Source of the DNA: an uncultured Bacteroidota bacterium
GTDB taxonomy: Bacteria; Bacteroidota; Bacteroidia; B-17B0; Aurantibacillaceae
Length of the DNA stretch: 64,000 nt
NCBI GenBank assembly: GCA_937873155.1
Contig: CALMVZ010000009.1
Location: 16,040-80,039, forward strand
Direction of reading: 5' to 3'
Made by a program: the position numbers and the translations under genes. Of this stretch, positions 17,465 through 27,700 are shown piece after piece. The stretch's first letter is position 1. Each line of letters begins with the position of its first letter. The notes under the pieces were generated by a model. The model was given only the letters and a program-made list of their open reading frames with translations. It did not search any database and was not told the DNA's origin.

Positions 17465-18190
17465 ATGAAGAAAATTCTCATAACACTATTTTTGTTTGCT
17501 TCCCTTGCTGAAGCGAACGCACAATTTTTCAGAGGCATCGGTATTTTTGTCGGTCCGAACATGACACGTCACCGTTACAGGAATTTATTGGCTTCTACGA
17601 AGGATAACAATAATCCGCAGTTCAACGCTTTTTATCCGCAGAATCATCACTCGGCAGAATATTTCAGTTACCAGGTGGGATTGTTCCTCGAATTTCTGCG
17701 TTCTGATCATCTTCGCTGGCAAACAGAACTTGAATACACGAACAAAGGTGCGGTAGAACGTTTTATTACGAATTGGGTAACAGGGGAGCAAGGCGGCGCT
17801 GCAGCCAACGTTTATCAATACGCTCAATGGAATAATTATTTAAAATACATTCAAAAAGTTCGCAAAAAAGGTGACACTTACCTGATGCTTGGTGCAAAAC
17901 TTGAATACATGATAAGTTCTGCAGCACCGGTTTTCCCTGAAGTGGCAAATGCTTTTCCTAAATTATGGGTAAGTGGTGATGTAGGTGTTGGTTACGAATG
18001 GTACATGACAAAGAAATGGCATCCATTCATTGAATTCCATTGGAATCCTGATATCGGATATAAACCACCGGTCTTTAATACAGCAGTTCGCAGCAGGACA
18101 TTTGAATTAAGGATCGGTATTATTTTCAGACCGCTTCCTAAGAGTATTGACGATTGTAATGCACCAAAATATCACGGTAACTATTATTAA
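17465..18190 (+). CDS. Outer-membrane beta-barrel protein of unknown function
   Basis: The 241-residue protein has a signal peptide (KKILITLFLFASLAEANAQ) and then alternating hydrophobic strands with many aromatic residues, ending in FELRIGIIFRPL before a short soluble tail. This fits the small outer-membrane barrels often annotated as PorT-like in Bacteroidota, but I cannot tie it to T9SS by sequence. It starts 3 bases after the fabD stop and is probably co-transcribed with it. Function unknown. Confidence 0.65.
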   Translation: MKKILITLFLFASLAEANAQFFRGIGIFVGPNMTRHRYRNLLASTKDNNNPQFNAFYPQNHHSAEYFSYQVGLFLEFLRSDHLRWQTELEYTNKGAVERFITNWVTGEQGGAAANVYQYAQWNNYLKYIQKVRKKGDTYLMLGAKLEYMISSAAPVFPEVANAFPKLWVSGDVGVGYEWYMTKKWHPFIEFHWNPDIGYKPPVFNTAVRSRTFELRIGIIFRPLPKSIDDCNAPKYHGNYY

Positions 18191-18208
18191 AATTTAATCC
18201 CACGTTTT

Positions 18209-19426
18209 ATGGTAATGAATAAAGATGTTCTGTTTTCGCTCACCAAAGGAGCTCTTGCGCCGCAGGAGGAAATGCTTGAGGTAGCACGGAAGAAAGGAAA
18301 ACTTTACATCGGTATTCCCAAAGAGATCGCGTTCCAGGAGAACCGCGTCCCTTTAGTTCCTGATGCTGTAGCGTTGTTGGTGAACAATGGTCACAGGATC
18401 ATTATTGAATCAGGTGCAGGTAAAGCGGCCCACTTTGATGATAAAGATTATAGTGAAGCAGGAGCAGAGATCGCCCATTCGCCACAGGAAGTTTATAAAG
18501 CAGATATAATCTTAAAGATCGCGCCTCCGACTTTTGAAGAGATCGAGATGATGAAACCGAAACAAATTTTGTTCTCGGCTTTACAATTGACTGTTCAACC
18601 GGAAGATTTCTTAAAAAAATTAATTACTAAAAAATTGAATTGCGTTGCCTTTGATCTGATCGCCGATGAAGCAGGGATTTTTCCGATCATCCGCGCAATG
18701 GGAGAAATTGCAGGCGGTACAAGTATATTAATTGCTGCAGAGTTATTAAGTAACGTGAACCAAGGGGTTGGTTCTATTTTAGGAGGTATCAGCGGCATCT
18801 CTCCTTCAGAAGTGGTGATCATTGGCGCCGGAACAGTCGGAGAATTTGCAGCACGTGCTGCTTTAGGATTAGGTGCGACAGTGAAAGTATTTGATAATTC
18901 AACTTCACGTTTACGCCGTTTACAAAATCAATTAGGTACACGTGTATTTACTTCAGTGATCGTTCCAAGAGTATTAGAAAAACATTTGCGTACGGCTGAC
19001 GTAGCAATTGGTGCTCTACGTGCATCAAAAGGACGCACACCTTGCATCGTTACAGAAGAAATGGTAGCGGAAATGAAGAACGGATCTGTTATTGTGGATG
19101 TAAGTATTGACCAGGGTGGTGTTTTTGAAACATCACATCCAACTACTCATAGTAAACCGACATTCAAAAAGAATGGTGTGATCCATTATTGTGTTCCGAA
19201 TATTGCTTCACGTGTTGCACGTACTGCTTCATTTGCTTTCAGCAGTATCTTTTCACAGATCATTATGAATATGGGTGATGAAGGCGGATTTGAAAGTTTG
19301 GTTCGCCGTGATTCAGGCGTCCGTAATGGTGTTTATATTTACAATGGCATTTTAACCAATCAATACATGGCGGAAGCCTTCAATCTGCCATATAAGGACA
19401 TTAATCTTTTGATGGCCGCTATCTAG
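18209..19426 (+). CDS. ald: Alanine dehydrogenase
   Basis: This 405-residue protein carries the alanine dehydrogenase / transhydrogenase alpha-type fold. The N-terminal domain has GIPKEIAFQENRVPLVPDAV and ESGAGKAAHFDDKDY; the Rossmann motif is VVIIGAGTVGEFAARAALGLGA; the C-terminal part has VDVSIDQGGVFETSHPTTH and VPNIASRVARTASFAFS. The enzyme interconverts L-alanine and pyruvate with NAD(H) and ammonia in the cytoplasm. It has an N-terminal extension of about 30 residues relative to Bacillus Ald, as is common in this phylum. A start at ATG 18215 is also possible (two residues shorter). The PntA subunit of transhydrogenase is excluded by the Ald-type C-terminal motifs. Confidence 0.9.
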   Translation: MVMNKDVLFSLTKGALAPQEEMLEVARKKGKLYIGIPKEIAFQENRVPLVPDAVALLVNNGHRIIIESGAGKAAHFDDKDYSEAGAEIAHSPQEVYKADIILKIAPPTFEEIEMMKPKQILFSALQLTVQPEDFLKKLITKKLNCVAFDLIADEAGIFPIIRAMGEIAGGTSILIAAELLSNVNQGVGSILGGISGISPSEVVIIGAGTVGEFAARAALGLGATVKVFDNSTSRLRRLQNQLGTRVFTSVIVPRVLEKHLRTADVAIGALRASKGRTPCIVTEEMVAEMKNGSVIVDVSIDQGGVFETSHPTTHSKPTFKKNGVIHYCVPNIASRVARTASFAFSSIFSQIIMNMGDEGGFESLVRRDSGVRNGVYIYNGILTNQYMAEAFNLPYKDINLLMAAI

Positions 19427-19479
19427 TTTTTGAACTGCCGAACAATAGAACAATAGAATGACGAATTAAGAATAATAAA

Positions 19480-20001
19480 TTGGAACACCTGCAATACCCC
19501 ATAGGTAAATTCGTAAAAGGTAAAACTTATTCGTTCGACGAAATAGAACAGAGTATCGAAACTTTTGCGGATTTCCCAAATCAGTTAGAAGCTTTAGTAA
19601 AGAATTGGGATGATAAAATTTTATCTGTCACCTATCGTGAAGGAGGCTGGACAGCTAGACAAGTGATCAATCATCTAGGTGATAGTCACGCGCAATTGCT
19701 ATTACGTTTCAAAAGTGCTTTAACGGACGCGAACCCGGAAATAAAACCTTACCAGGAAGATAAATGGGCGATGCTGACGGATTGTTTAAATTCTCCGATA
19801 GAGCCTTCATTACAAATTGTAAGAGGCGTTCATAAACGTTTGACCATTTTATTCAGATCGTTAAACGAAAACGACTGGAAAAAAACCATCTGGCATCCTG
19901 AAAGCCGACATTCATTCTCATTAGCAGAATTATTGATGCTTTATACCTGGCATGGACAACATCATCTCGCGCATTTAAAAATAATAGCTGACAAACACTA
20001 A
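19480..20001 (+). CDS. DinB/YfiT-family putative metal-dependent hydrolase or thiol transferase
   Basis: The 173-residue protein is a four-helix DinB-like protein of the YfiT type. It begins LQYPIGKFVKG, has the metal-binding histidines in HLGDSHAQ and WHGQHHLAH, and GWTARQVINHLGDS is the family signature. YfiT proteins bind nickel or zinc, and relatives in thiol-rich Firmicutes transfer bacillithiol. The start is taken as TTG at 19480, since the frame has no closer ATG and homologues start at this point. The preceding bases (about 19440-19479) are AT-rich and repeat-like. Likely cytoplasmic; substrate unknown. Confidence 0.78.
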   Translation: MEHLQYPIGKFVKGKTYSFDEIEQSIETFADFPNQLEALVKNWDDKILSVTYREGGWTARQVINHLGDSHAQLLLRFKSALTDANPEIKPYQEDKWAMLTDCLNSPIEPSLQIVRGVHKRLTILFRSLNENDWKKTIWHPESRHSFSLAELLMLYTWHGQHHLAHLKIIADKH

Positions 20002-20030
20002 TCCCTGAACCCTAATTCCTATATCCTGAT

Positions 20031-20429
20031 ATGACTTTTCTACAGCGCTTAAAATTTTACGGAGTTGGTTTTGGTATTGGCTGCCTTGTTGTTTATGCAA
20101 TGGTAGGAAACCGGAGTTGTGTAACCACCAACGAAATGAAAATGCAGGAACTCGTTTTTCAGCCTTTTGATATCAGTGAAAAAGCGCAATGTAAATTAAA
20201 ATGTTTGATCTACAACGAAGCTCTTCTTAAAATAGAAATGCGCAATTTTGAAGTGAATTACGACTTAACCGACGTACACGCTGATCCTTGCGGTACTTAT
20301 TTCATCCAGCCTAAAAAAGAATTCGCTTCAAAATACAAATTTGATTTTGTGATCAACGATTGCGATTCAATGTCAAGAATACTTGATATCAATATTCAGG
20401 ATCCGAATGTGAAGTGTGATTGTAAATGA
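20031..20429 (+). CDS. Small membrane-anchored protein, DUF4258-like
   Basis: The 132-residue protein has one N-terminal membrane segment (FLQRLKFYGVGFGIGCLVVYAM) and a soluble part with several Cys (CKLKCLIYNEA; DPCGTYF; KCDCK). The N-terminal pattern resembles a Bacteroidota family annotated as DUF4258-like. Its preceding region holds a GGATATAGG-type repeat. It is probably anchored in the inner membrane with the Cys-bearing domain outside. Function unknown. Confidence 0.55.
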   Translation: MTFLQRLKFYGVGFGIGCLVVYAMVGNRSCVTTNEMKMQELVFQPFDISEKAQCKLKCLIYNEALLKIEMRNFEVNYDLTDVHADPCGTYFIQPKKEFASKYKFDFVINDCDSMSRILDINIQDPNVKCDCK

Positions 20430-20450
20430 GAATTATTCCTGTGTCTAGTT

Positions 20451-20540
20451 AGGACTGAAGCCCATTAATTATAGTGCATTAACCCCGGACTTAAGTCCGG
20501 GGTTAGAAGAATGAAGATGAGAAAGGACTTTAGTCCTAAC
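20451..20540. repeat. Palindromic intergenic repeat, copy 1 (with 24-nt perfect palindrome)
   Basis: The centre at 20481-20504 is a perfect 24-nt palindrome whose half is AACCCCGGACTT. It is flanked on the left by AGGACTGAAGCCC and on the right by AGGACTTTAGTCCT (20524-20537). The same three-part layout recurs at 20850-20950 and around 40181-40343. Confidence 0.8.
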
Positions 20541-20550
20541 TATGGTGCTG

Positions 20551-20775
20551 TTATATTAATACACAATAAGTACTGCTTCCGTCGGGATACACTTTATCGT
20601 TCTCTTCACATTTATCTTTAGCATCGCTTTCTTTCCTTGCCTGCACACTGATCGCCGTAGTTGAAACTGTATTATTAGTTGAATTTGGAGCAGGACGTGA
20701 AGTGCATTCACAGTTATAACTTTTATTGCATGCGGTAACGGTCAGCGCTACAAAAATTATAAGTGTATTTCTCAT
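20551..20775 (-). CDS. Small hypothetical lipoprotein
   Basis: The 74-residue peptide has a signal sequence with a lipobox at VTAC, then a short Ser/Thr-rich and charged mature part with Cys residues (CECTSR; KCEEND; YCVLI). It lies between two copies of the same palindromic repeat. Whether it is expressed is uncertain, but the signal peptide plus stop structure argue for a real gene. Confidence 0.55.
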   Translation of the reverse strand: MRNTLIIFVALTVTACNKSYNCECTSRPAPNSTNNTVSTTAISVQARKESDAKDKCEENDKVYPDGSSTYCVLI

Positions 20776-20849
20776 AATTAAACTTTATTTACGAAAAACA
20801 AAAATATGTGCTCAAAATTATTAGTATAATAAAGATAACATTTATTCCG

Positions 20850-20950
20850 GTTCTAAGGGCTAAAGCCCTTTATTTCTTGGATGTTTATAAACCCTGAACT
20901 TAAGTTCGGGGTTGGGAGAATGAATATGAAAATGGACTTTAGTCCTGATA
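20850..20950. repeat. Palindromic intergenic repeat, copy 2
   Basis: This has the same layout as copy 1: AAGGGCTAAAGCCCTT (20855-20870), then an AACCCTGAACTT-centred palindrome (20890-20913), then TGGACTTTAGTCCTG (20933-20947). Copies 1 and 2 have the same orientation and flank the small lipoprotein gene. Confidence 0.8.
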
Positions 20951-20961
20951 GAATATATACC

Positions 20962-21309
20962 TTAAGCTTTGCGTACAAACTCTGATTTCAACCCCATTGC
21001 ACCGAAACCATCTACCTTTGCGCTGATATTGTGATCGCCATCCACTAATTTGATGTTCTTTACTTTGGTTCCTGCTTTTACGGCTTTAGAGGAACCTTTT
21101 ACAGGAAGATCTTTAATTATGATTACGGTATCGCCTTCTTTTAATTCGTTGCCATTAGAATCAAGAATTTTAGTGTTGGCAGCAGTTTCTTCAGTTTCTG
21201 CATTTTCTTCAAGCCTCCACTCAAAAAAACATTCGGGACAAACTATTGTCTCACCGCTTTGATAAGTGTATTCACATTTACATTTCGGGCACGGAGGTAA
21301 TTCAGACAT
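20962..21309 (-). CDS. PhnA/YjdM-like zinc-ribbon protein
   Basis: A 115-residue protein starting MSELPPCPKCKCEYTY. The N-terminal zinc ribbon has CPKC and CPEC Cys pairs (about 7-10 and 25-28). A PhnA C-terminal domain follows (LKEGDTVIIIKDLPVKGSSKAVKAGTKV, then KVDGFGAMGLKSEFVRKA). I chose ATG at 21309 over the longer frame beginning at 21411, since family members start at the zinc ribbon and the extra 34 residues overlap a terminator. YjdM/PhnA proteins are linked by name to alkylphosphonate use, but the role is not proven; cytoplasmic. It lies downstream of a lipoprotein gene on the same strand. Confidence 0.85.
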   Translation of the reverse strand: MSELPPCPKCKCEYTYQSGETIVCPECFFEWRLEENAETEETAANTKILDSNGNELKEGDTVIIIKDLPVKGSSKAVKAGTKVKNIKLVDGDHNISAKVDGFGAMGLKSEFVRKA

Positions 21310-21362
21310 GGTAATTAAATTGGTTCGATCAAAGGTAGGATAATTTTCGGGCATTGATGAAA

Positions 21363-21395
21363 ACAAAAAAGCCTCACTTTTCAGCAAGGCTTTTA
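21363..21395 (-). terminator. Terminator for the 296-aa lipoprotein gene
   Basis: On the minus strand AAAAGCCT (21394-21387) pairs with AGGCTTTT and is followed by T residues. It lies about 20 bases after the stop at 21412. It also argues against the long start of the PhnA-like gene. Confidence 0.7.
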
Positions 21396-21411
21396 GTTTC
21401 TTTGACAACAA

Positions 21412-22278
21412 TCAACCTGTGATCTTATTTCTCAGACCAACAATTTTATCGCTGATCGATTTGAATTTTGCGTCATCAATATCTTTCGCGTCTTTAATAC
21501 CATCAATTTCTTTGTGGATAGTTTTGAATTCATCATTCAAAGCAACTGCTTCTTTTTTGTCTTTATAATCTTCTAAAAGATCAATTAAGTTCTTTAAATA
21601 GAATCGCTGATCCCAAACTGCTTTGTGAGCTTTTCCTTTTGCTTCAGCGTTAGTTGTGTTTTCGCCGATCTTGCAAGTCAAATACAAACCTTCGATCCAT
21701 GTTCCTGCAAAAACTGAAGATGCAGTATAAACACGCTCGTTAGTTCTTAAGTAAGAATCACTCTTAACAAAAATATCGCTTAAAATATTCAATAAAGAAT
21801 CTTTGTTACCTAAATTCCCTTCAGCACGTTTTCCGATCATACGGTCAACAGCACCTTTCAATCCTAAATTGTCAGATTGCAACATCGCAGTTTTCATATA
21901 TTTCAATACGTCTTGTCCCTGGTTGTTCACCATAGCGTAAGCCATATCTATATTATAAATGCCGAGCGTAACAGCCTTTGTGAATTCATCCTTATAGTTG
22001 CTTGATTTTTTTGTGTCATTTAATAAAGCTCCGTTATAATCAACACCCCAACCTGATATGTCGTTGATCATATTAACCGGAGAAGGAATATTAGCGATAG
22101 CGAAATCAAATTTGAATTTGATCTCCTCGTTCACGGTCACAGGGGTTGTATCTTCAGGGATATCATAAGCGGTTGTATCTACGTGATCCTGTTCATCAGC
22201 TTCTTTATGGCCGCCACAGGAAAATAATAAAACACCTAATGCAAGGGGTAAAACAAGGCTTAATTTTTTCATTTTCAT
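21412..22278 (-). CDS. Hypothetical lipoprotein
   Basis: The protein has a signal peptide (KMKKLSLVLPLALGVLLFSCGG) with a lipobox at SC, so the start at ATG 22278 (or 22272) is better than the longer 22302 start. The mature region of about 265 residues has an acidic N-terminus followed by alpha-helical, Lys-rich segments (YKDEFTKAVTLGIYNIDMAY; LKGAVDRMIGKRAEGN) and no domain I can name. The helical, repetitive character suggests a periplasmic scaffold-like lipoprotein; this is inference. Confidence 0.7.
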   Translation of the reverse strand: MKMKKLSLVLPLALGVLLFSCGGHKEADEQDHVDTTAYDIPEDTTPVTVNEEIKFKFDFAIANIPSPVNMINDISGWGVDYNGALLNDTKKSSNYKDEFTKAVTLGIYNIDMAYAMVNNQGQDVLKYMKTAMLQSDNLGLKGAVDRMIGKRAEGNLGNKDSLLNILSDIFVKSDSYLRTNERVYTASSVFAGTWIEGLYLTCKIGENTTNAEAKGKAHKAVWDQRFYLKNLIDLLEDYKDKKEAVALNDEFKTIHKEIDGIKDAKDIDDAKFKSISDKIVGLRNKITG

Positions 22279-22355
22279 AGATTTTTGTAAAAACATCAAC
22301 AAATATAATATTTAAGGGTGAATGACCAAACCAGGGTTTCTTTTAAGTTTTCAGG

Positions 22356-22363
22356 TATATTTG
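22356..22363 (+). promoter_or_regulatory. -7 box for tadA
   Basis: TATATTTG is an exact match to TAnnTTTG. It ends 7 nt before the tadA ATG at 22371, so the transcript would have almost no 5' leader. Confidence 0.5.
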
Positions 22364-22370
22364 ATAAAAA

Positions 22371-22820
22371 ATGACTTTCGCCCCAGACGATAATTACTTC
22401 ATGAACGAGGCCTTAAAAGAGGCGCAAAAAGCCTATGATGCGGATGAAGTACCAGTGGGCGCTGTGATAGTTGCCAATAATAAGATCATTGCCCGCGCCC
22501 ATAATTTAACAGAGCGTTTGACTGATGTTACGGCTCATGCCGAGATGCAGGCCATTACTGCGGCGGCAAATGCCCTTGGGGGGAAATACCTTCATGAATG
22601 CACATTATACGTAACTCTTGAGCCTTGTCCAATGTGTGCAGGGGCTTTGAATTGGTCGCAAATTACCAAGATCGTCTATGGTGCTTCTGATGGAAAACGG
22701 GGTTATACTCTCATAAACCAAGCAATGCTTCATCCTAAAACCAGTGTTGTAAATGGTATCGAAGGCGCAAAATGCGGGGAAATTGTAACGAAATTCTTTA
22801 AAGAAAAAAGAGGTAAATAA
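22371..22820 (+). CDS. tadA: tRNA-specific adenosine deaminase
   Basis: The 149-residue protein is a typical TadA. The HAE zinc-ligand/proton-shuttle motif has His56 and Glu58, and the PCPMCAGAL motif supplies zinc ligands Cys86 and Cys89. VPVGAVIV is in the first beta strand. TadA changes A34 to inosine in tRNA-Arg(ACG), and it is usually essential. Some relatives deaminate guanine or cytosine, but the residues around the HAE and PCPMC motifs favour TadA. It is a single gene, transcribed on the plus strand between two lipoprotein/T9SS genes on the minus strand. Confidence 0.92.
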   Translation: MTFAPDDNYFMNEALKEAQKAYDADEVPVGAVIVANNKIIARAHNLTERLTDVTAHAEMQAITAAANALGGKYLHECTLYVTLEPCPMCAGALNWSQITKIVYGASDGKRGYTLINQAMLHPKTSVVNGIEGAKCGEIVTKFFKEKRGK

Positions 22821-22835
22821 TTGATTATAATATAG

Positions 22836-24017
22836 TTATATTTTTATTATTTTCCCGGTTGATAGTAGCTCTCCTTTTTTCCTTAATTCAAGATAATAAA
22901 TACCACTTTCGTTTTCTTCAAGGTCTATTTCATGCTGTTTGTTATGGAGACGTAATGAACGTATTTCTGCACCAAGTATATTTTTTATTTTTATTTCAAG
23001 GTCTTCAGGAATTACTCCGTCCGCTAATTCAAGTGTAAATATTCCATTTCCAGGATTTGGACTGATAATAAAATGATTTTTTTTTGAAAGTGTATTGACA
23101 TCGGAAACGACATTAACATTTACTCTTAATGTATCACTTCTTGGAACCCCGCAAATAGTGTACTGAACAACATAATCGCAGGTTGTTGTCGGTTTTACAT
23201 AAATGCCTGCACCGCTTTGAATAAAAACTCCCGGCAAGGTATACCAATTGCTGGTGAATGTTCCGCCTATTGCATTTCCAATGAACACGCTGTCTCCTGA
23301 ATTTACTATGGTATCATTATAAGCCCAAGGTAAAGATCCAAATGGATTAATAGTAAAAACAGAAACGGCATCCACATGATAGTATGCAGCAGGAAAAGTA
23401 GCTGATGTAAAATAAATATTAGACCCTGTATCATTCACGAAATTTCCAATAGTTATATAATTTTCTCCTCCGGAGGCAGTATAAATTCCTGAAACCTTTA
23501 CCCAATTAAGCGTATCGTTAATAATCGGATTTCCATAATTCATTATGTGTGATGGCATGTTCAAAGGACCAAAACCTGTCCCCGTTGTTGTATTAGGCAC
23601 TTTAGAAAAACTTGCGGCAATATTATTACATGCATATTGGACCTTATCGTGAAGATTCACATAAAATTCACCATAATAACACCCTCCGTTTATCATAGGA
23701 CTGATTAAATTCGCTTCAAGATATTCCCTATAATCGGTACCGATATTCATTATCATATAAATTGCTGCGAAAGCGTTTCCGTTTTTAGGATATTGAAAAG
23801 ATGCTCCGGCATAAGGGACAGAATAATTGCCCGACCCACATAAATGAAAATAATCGGCGCTATTACTTGTTGGTGCTGTCCAGGGTATTGCATTCGGTAA
23901 TTGAGCCCAGGAATTTGGACAACTTGTATTTGTTTCGAAACTCCAATTAGGAACAATGTTTTGAGCTTCCGATAAAAACACCAGACAGAGTAGTATAAGA
24001 AGTAAACGAGACTTCAT
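22836..24017 (-). CDS. Secreted protein with T9SS type A sorting domain
   Basis: The 393-residue protein has a signal peptide ending near FLSEAQ. It begins NIVPNWSFETNTSCPNSWAQLP, a pattern common in secreted Bacteroidota proteins. A central beta-rich region follows, then a C-terminal sorting domain with ISPNPGNGIFTLEL, IKNILGAEI and SGIYYLELRKKGELLSTGKIIKI. The last 80 residues are the T9SS type A signal that guides the protein across the outer membrane and is usually cleaved. The passenger's function is unknown. This is one of three such proteins in the window. Confidence 0.88.
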   Translation of the reverse strand: MKSRLLLILLCLVFLSEAQNIVPNWSFETNTSCPNSWAQLPNAIPWTAPTSNSADYFHLCGSGNYSVPYAGASFQYPKNGNAFAAIYMIMNIGTDYREYLEANLISPMINGGCYYGEFYVNLHDKVQYACNNIAASFSKVPNTTTGTGFGPLNMPSHIMNYGNPIINDTLNWVKVSGIYTASGGENYITIGNFVNDTGSNIYFTSATFPAAYYHVDAVSVFTINPFGSLPWAYNDTIVNSGDSVFIGNAIGGTFTSNWYTLPGVFIQSGAGIYVKPTTTCDYVVQYTICGVPRSDTLRVNVNVVSDVNTLSKKNHFIISPNPGNGIFTLELADGVIPEDLEIKIKNILGAEIRSLRLHNKQHEIDLEENESGIYYLELRKKGELLSTGKIIKI

Positions 24018-24037
24018 TACTTGTAAAGTTAGAAATA

Positions 24038-25186
24038 TTATCGCAATAATAAGGGTTCGACCGAATTCAAAAAATGCTCACTCCATTTTCCCCAATTCAA
24101 TCTTGAATCATATTCTTCACGGGTGGTTTTACAAAGTAATTCATAACGACCTTTTTCGGAGAGGATCTCAACTATTTTCTGAGCGTATGCTTTTCCTTTA
24201 TCGTTATAATCGATCAAAAAACCATTCTTTCCTTCCGTGATATGTCCTGCCACACCGCCTGTGTTTGAAGAAAGGATAGGAAGGGCATAAGCGCTTGCTT
24301 CGCAATATACAATTGGAGTGCAATCGAAACGTGTTGGTAAAATAAAGAAAGTGTGAGATAAGAAAAGTTCTTCCAGTTTTTTACGGCCTTCTTCTGTATT
24401 CTTATTTACAAACGGAATTAAAGTGACGCGGTCATTCTTGAATCCTTCAGGAGGCGTGCATCCGCAAATAGTTAGTTGTGCATCAATTCCCATTTTCACC
24501 AATTCATTTAATGCGTTGACTGCAATGTCCGCGCCTTTGTTTTCCCAATACACTCCAAGTAATAATAAATTACAACCTGAGTGTTGTTTATGGTTGAAAA
24601 CATATTCTGAACTCGGCAATACATCCATATTCGCACCAAACGGAAGAACTATGGTTTTGTTCACGGGTAATTTATATTCTTTAATTGCAATATCAGCTGC
24701 CCACTGAGAAGAGAAAACTGTAAGATCACAATTATGCATTGCTACCTTATCGGTATTGATACTTTGTTGTTCTGAGAACTTCCATAGTTTTTTAAAGATG
24801 TTGTGATAATTGATAGTTCCTGCAATTGTTCTGTCAACCACTAAAACTTTCGGTGTTTTTGTTTTTAAATAACCGATGTAAGAAACGCCTGCCGGAGAAA
24901 TTATAAGATCGTAATTCTTTCCTTCCAGTTTTTTCTCAAATAAACGAGCACAAGCTTTTGCATACATAGTGGAATGACGATAATCAAAACGTTTTCCTAC
25001 CATTAAAGAAAAAGCATGAATGACTTTGCAAATAAAAACAGTGAGTTTTGGTTCGGCCGGACCTAATACATCTATCTGTTCGAATTTAGTTTGAAGGATC
25101 TTCCAGATATAGTGATTAGTACCGCTCCAGGCGTGTTTATCGTTAGGATCTGAAGTTGTAATGTAAGCGACCTTCTTTCTGATCAT
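24038..25186 (-). CDS. GT4-family glycosyltransferase
   Basis: The 382-residue protein has the GT-B fold pattern of glycosyltransferase family 4. Seen are YWENKGADIAVNALNELV, the TICGCTPPEG beta-strand turn, the long FFILPTRFDCTPIVYCEASAYALPILSSNTGG donor-binding segment and HITEGKNGFLIDYNDKG. Such enzymes move an activated sugar onto a lipid-, protein- or polysaccharide-linked acceptor in the cytoplasm. No sugar-pathway genes are close by, so the product is unknown. Its start lies 1 base after the stop of gap, so the two are translated from the same transcript. Confidence 0.85.
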   Translation of the reverse strand: MIRKKVAYITTSDPNDKHAWSGTNHYIWKILQTKFEQIDVLGPAEPKLTVFICKVIHAFSLMVGKRFDYRHSTMYAKACARLFEKKLEGKNYDLIISPAGVSYIGYLKTKTPKVLVVDRTIAGTINYHNIFKKLWKFSEQQSINTDKVAMHNCDLTVFSSQWAADIAIKEYKLPVNKTIVLPFGANMDVLPSSEYVFNHKQHSGCNLLLLGVYWENKGADIAVNALNELVKMGIDAQLTICGCTPPEGFKNDRVTLIPFVNKNTEEGRKKLEELFLSHTFFILPTRFDCTPIVYCEASAYALPILSSNTGGVAGHITEGKNGFLIDYNDKGKAYAQKIVEILSEKGRYELLCKTTREEYDSRLNWGKWSEHFLNSVEPLLLR

Positions 25187-25187
25187 G

Positions 25188-27093
<1,906 letters not shown>

Positions 27094-27111
27094 AGTTTGT
27101 AATTGGTTGTA

Positions 27112-27141
27112 TAAAGATACGAAAAATAAAACTCTCTCAAA
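27112..27141 (-). promoter_or_regulatory. Promoter of the WG-repeat gene
   Basis: On the minus strand TTTG (27141-27138) and TATCTTTA (27119-27112) are 18 nt apart, matching the Bacteroidota -33/-7 pattern with one mismatch in the second box. The expected transcript starts near 27106, which decides the GTG 27093 start over ATG 27165. Confidence 0.6.
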
Positions 27142-27193
27142 CAGAGGAGTTTGGGAATTCTCCAAAAGGATTATTATAGTAAAGCATGGAATT

Positions 27194-27650
27194 ACGTGCG
27201 TAAAACCCCGAAGGGGTAAAATTTCATCCCTCCGGGATTTGGAATTTTTCTCTGAACATTTCTATAATAATTTCAGTCCTTAGGACTTTTTTGCTGTTAG
27301 TCAATCATTGCAAATTATTTAATCCCGAAAGTGATGTTATAATTATAAAAAGCCAGCCATAGTACAAAATAAAACCCCGAAGGAGTGAAACTTCATCTCT
27401 CCTGCTGTTAGCCAATCATTATAATAAATATTAATCCCGAAGGGATGATATAATTATAGAAAACCAACCATTGTAAGAAATAAAACCCCGAAGGGGGTGA
27501 AACTTCATCTCTCCTGCTGTTAGCCAACCATTATAGTAAATATTAATCCTGAAGGGATGATATAATTATAGAAAACCAACCATGGTAAGAAATAAAACCC
27601 CGAAGGGGTGAAATTCTAAATATTAAATTTCACCCCTTCGGGTTAAGTAT
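27194..27650. repeat. Tandem block of ACCCCGAAGGGGT palindromes, unit about 111 bp
   Basis: Copies of the word TAAAACCCCGAAGG start at about 27201, 27370, 27481 and 27593. The last intervals are 111 and 112 bp, while the first is 169 bp. Each unit also has AATCCCGAAGGGATGATATAAT. The final copy ends in a strong hairpin (27597-27645). This 535-bp gap between pruA and the WG gene (27094-27700) holds no gene that I can see; the repeat fills most of it. Confidence 0.85.
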
Positions 27651-27700
27651 TGCTTATACCGTAAGTATTAAAATAATACCACCCTTTTCAAGGTTAAATA

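Noticed and set aside
21310..21411. Longer N-terminus of the PhnA-like protein
   Set aside because: The extra 34 residues overlap a terminator hairpin, and homologues begin at the zinc ribbon, so ATG 21309 is used.
27094..27165. ATG 27165 as the start of the WG-repeat protein
   Set aside because: A promoter-like pair (TTTG and TATCTTTA, 18 nt apart) lies downstream of it, and GTG 27093 gives a normal signal peptide.
27194..27650. CRISPR array
   Set aside because: The units are about 111 bp, internally palindromic and without distinct spacers, and no cas gene is near.
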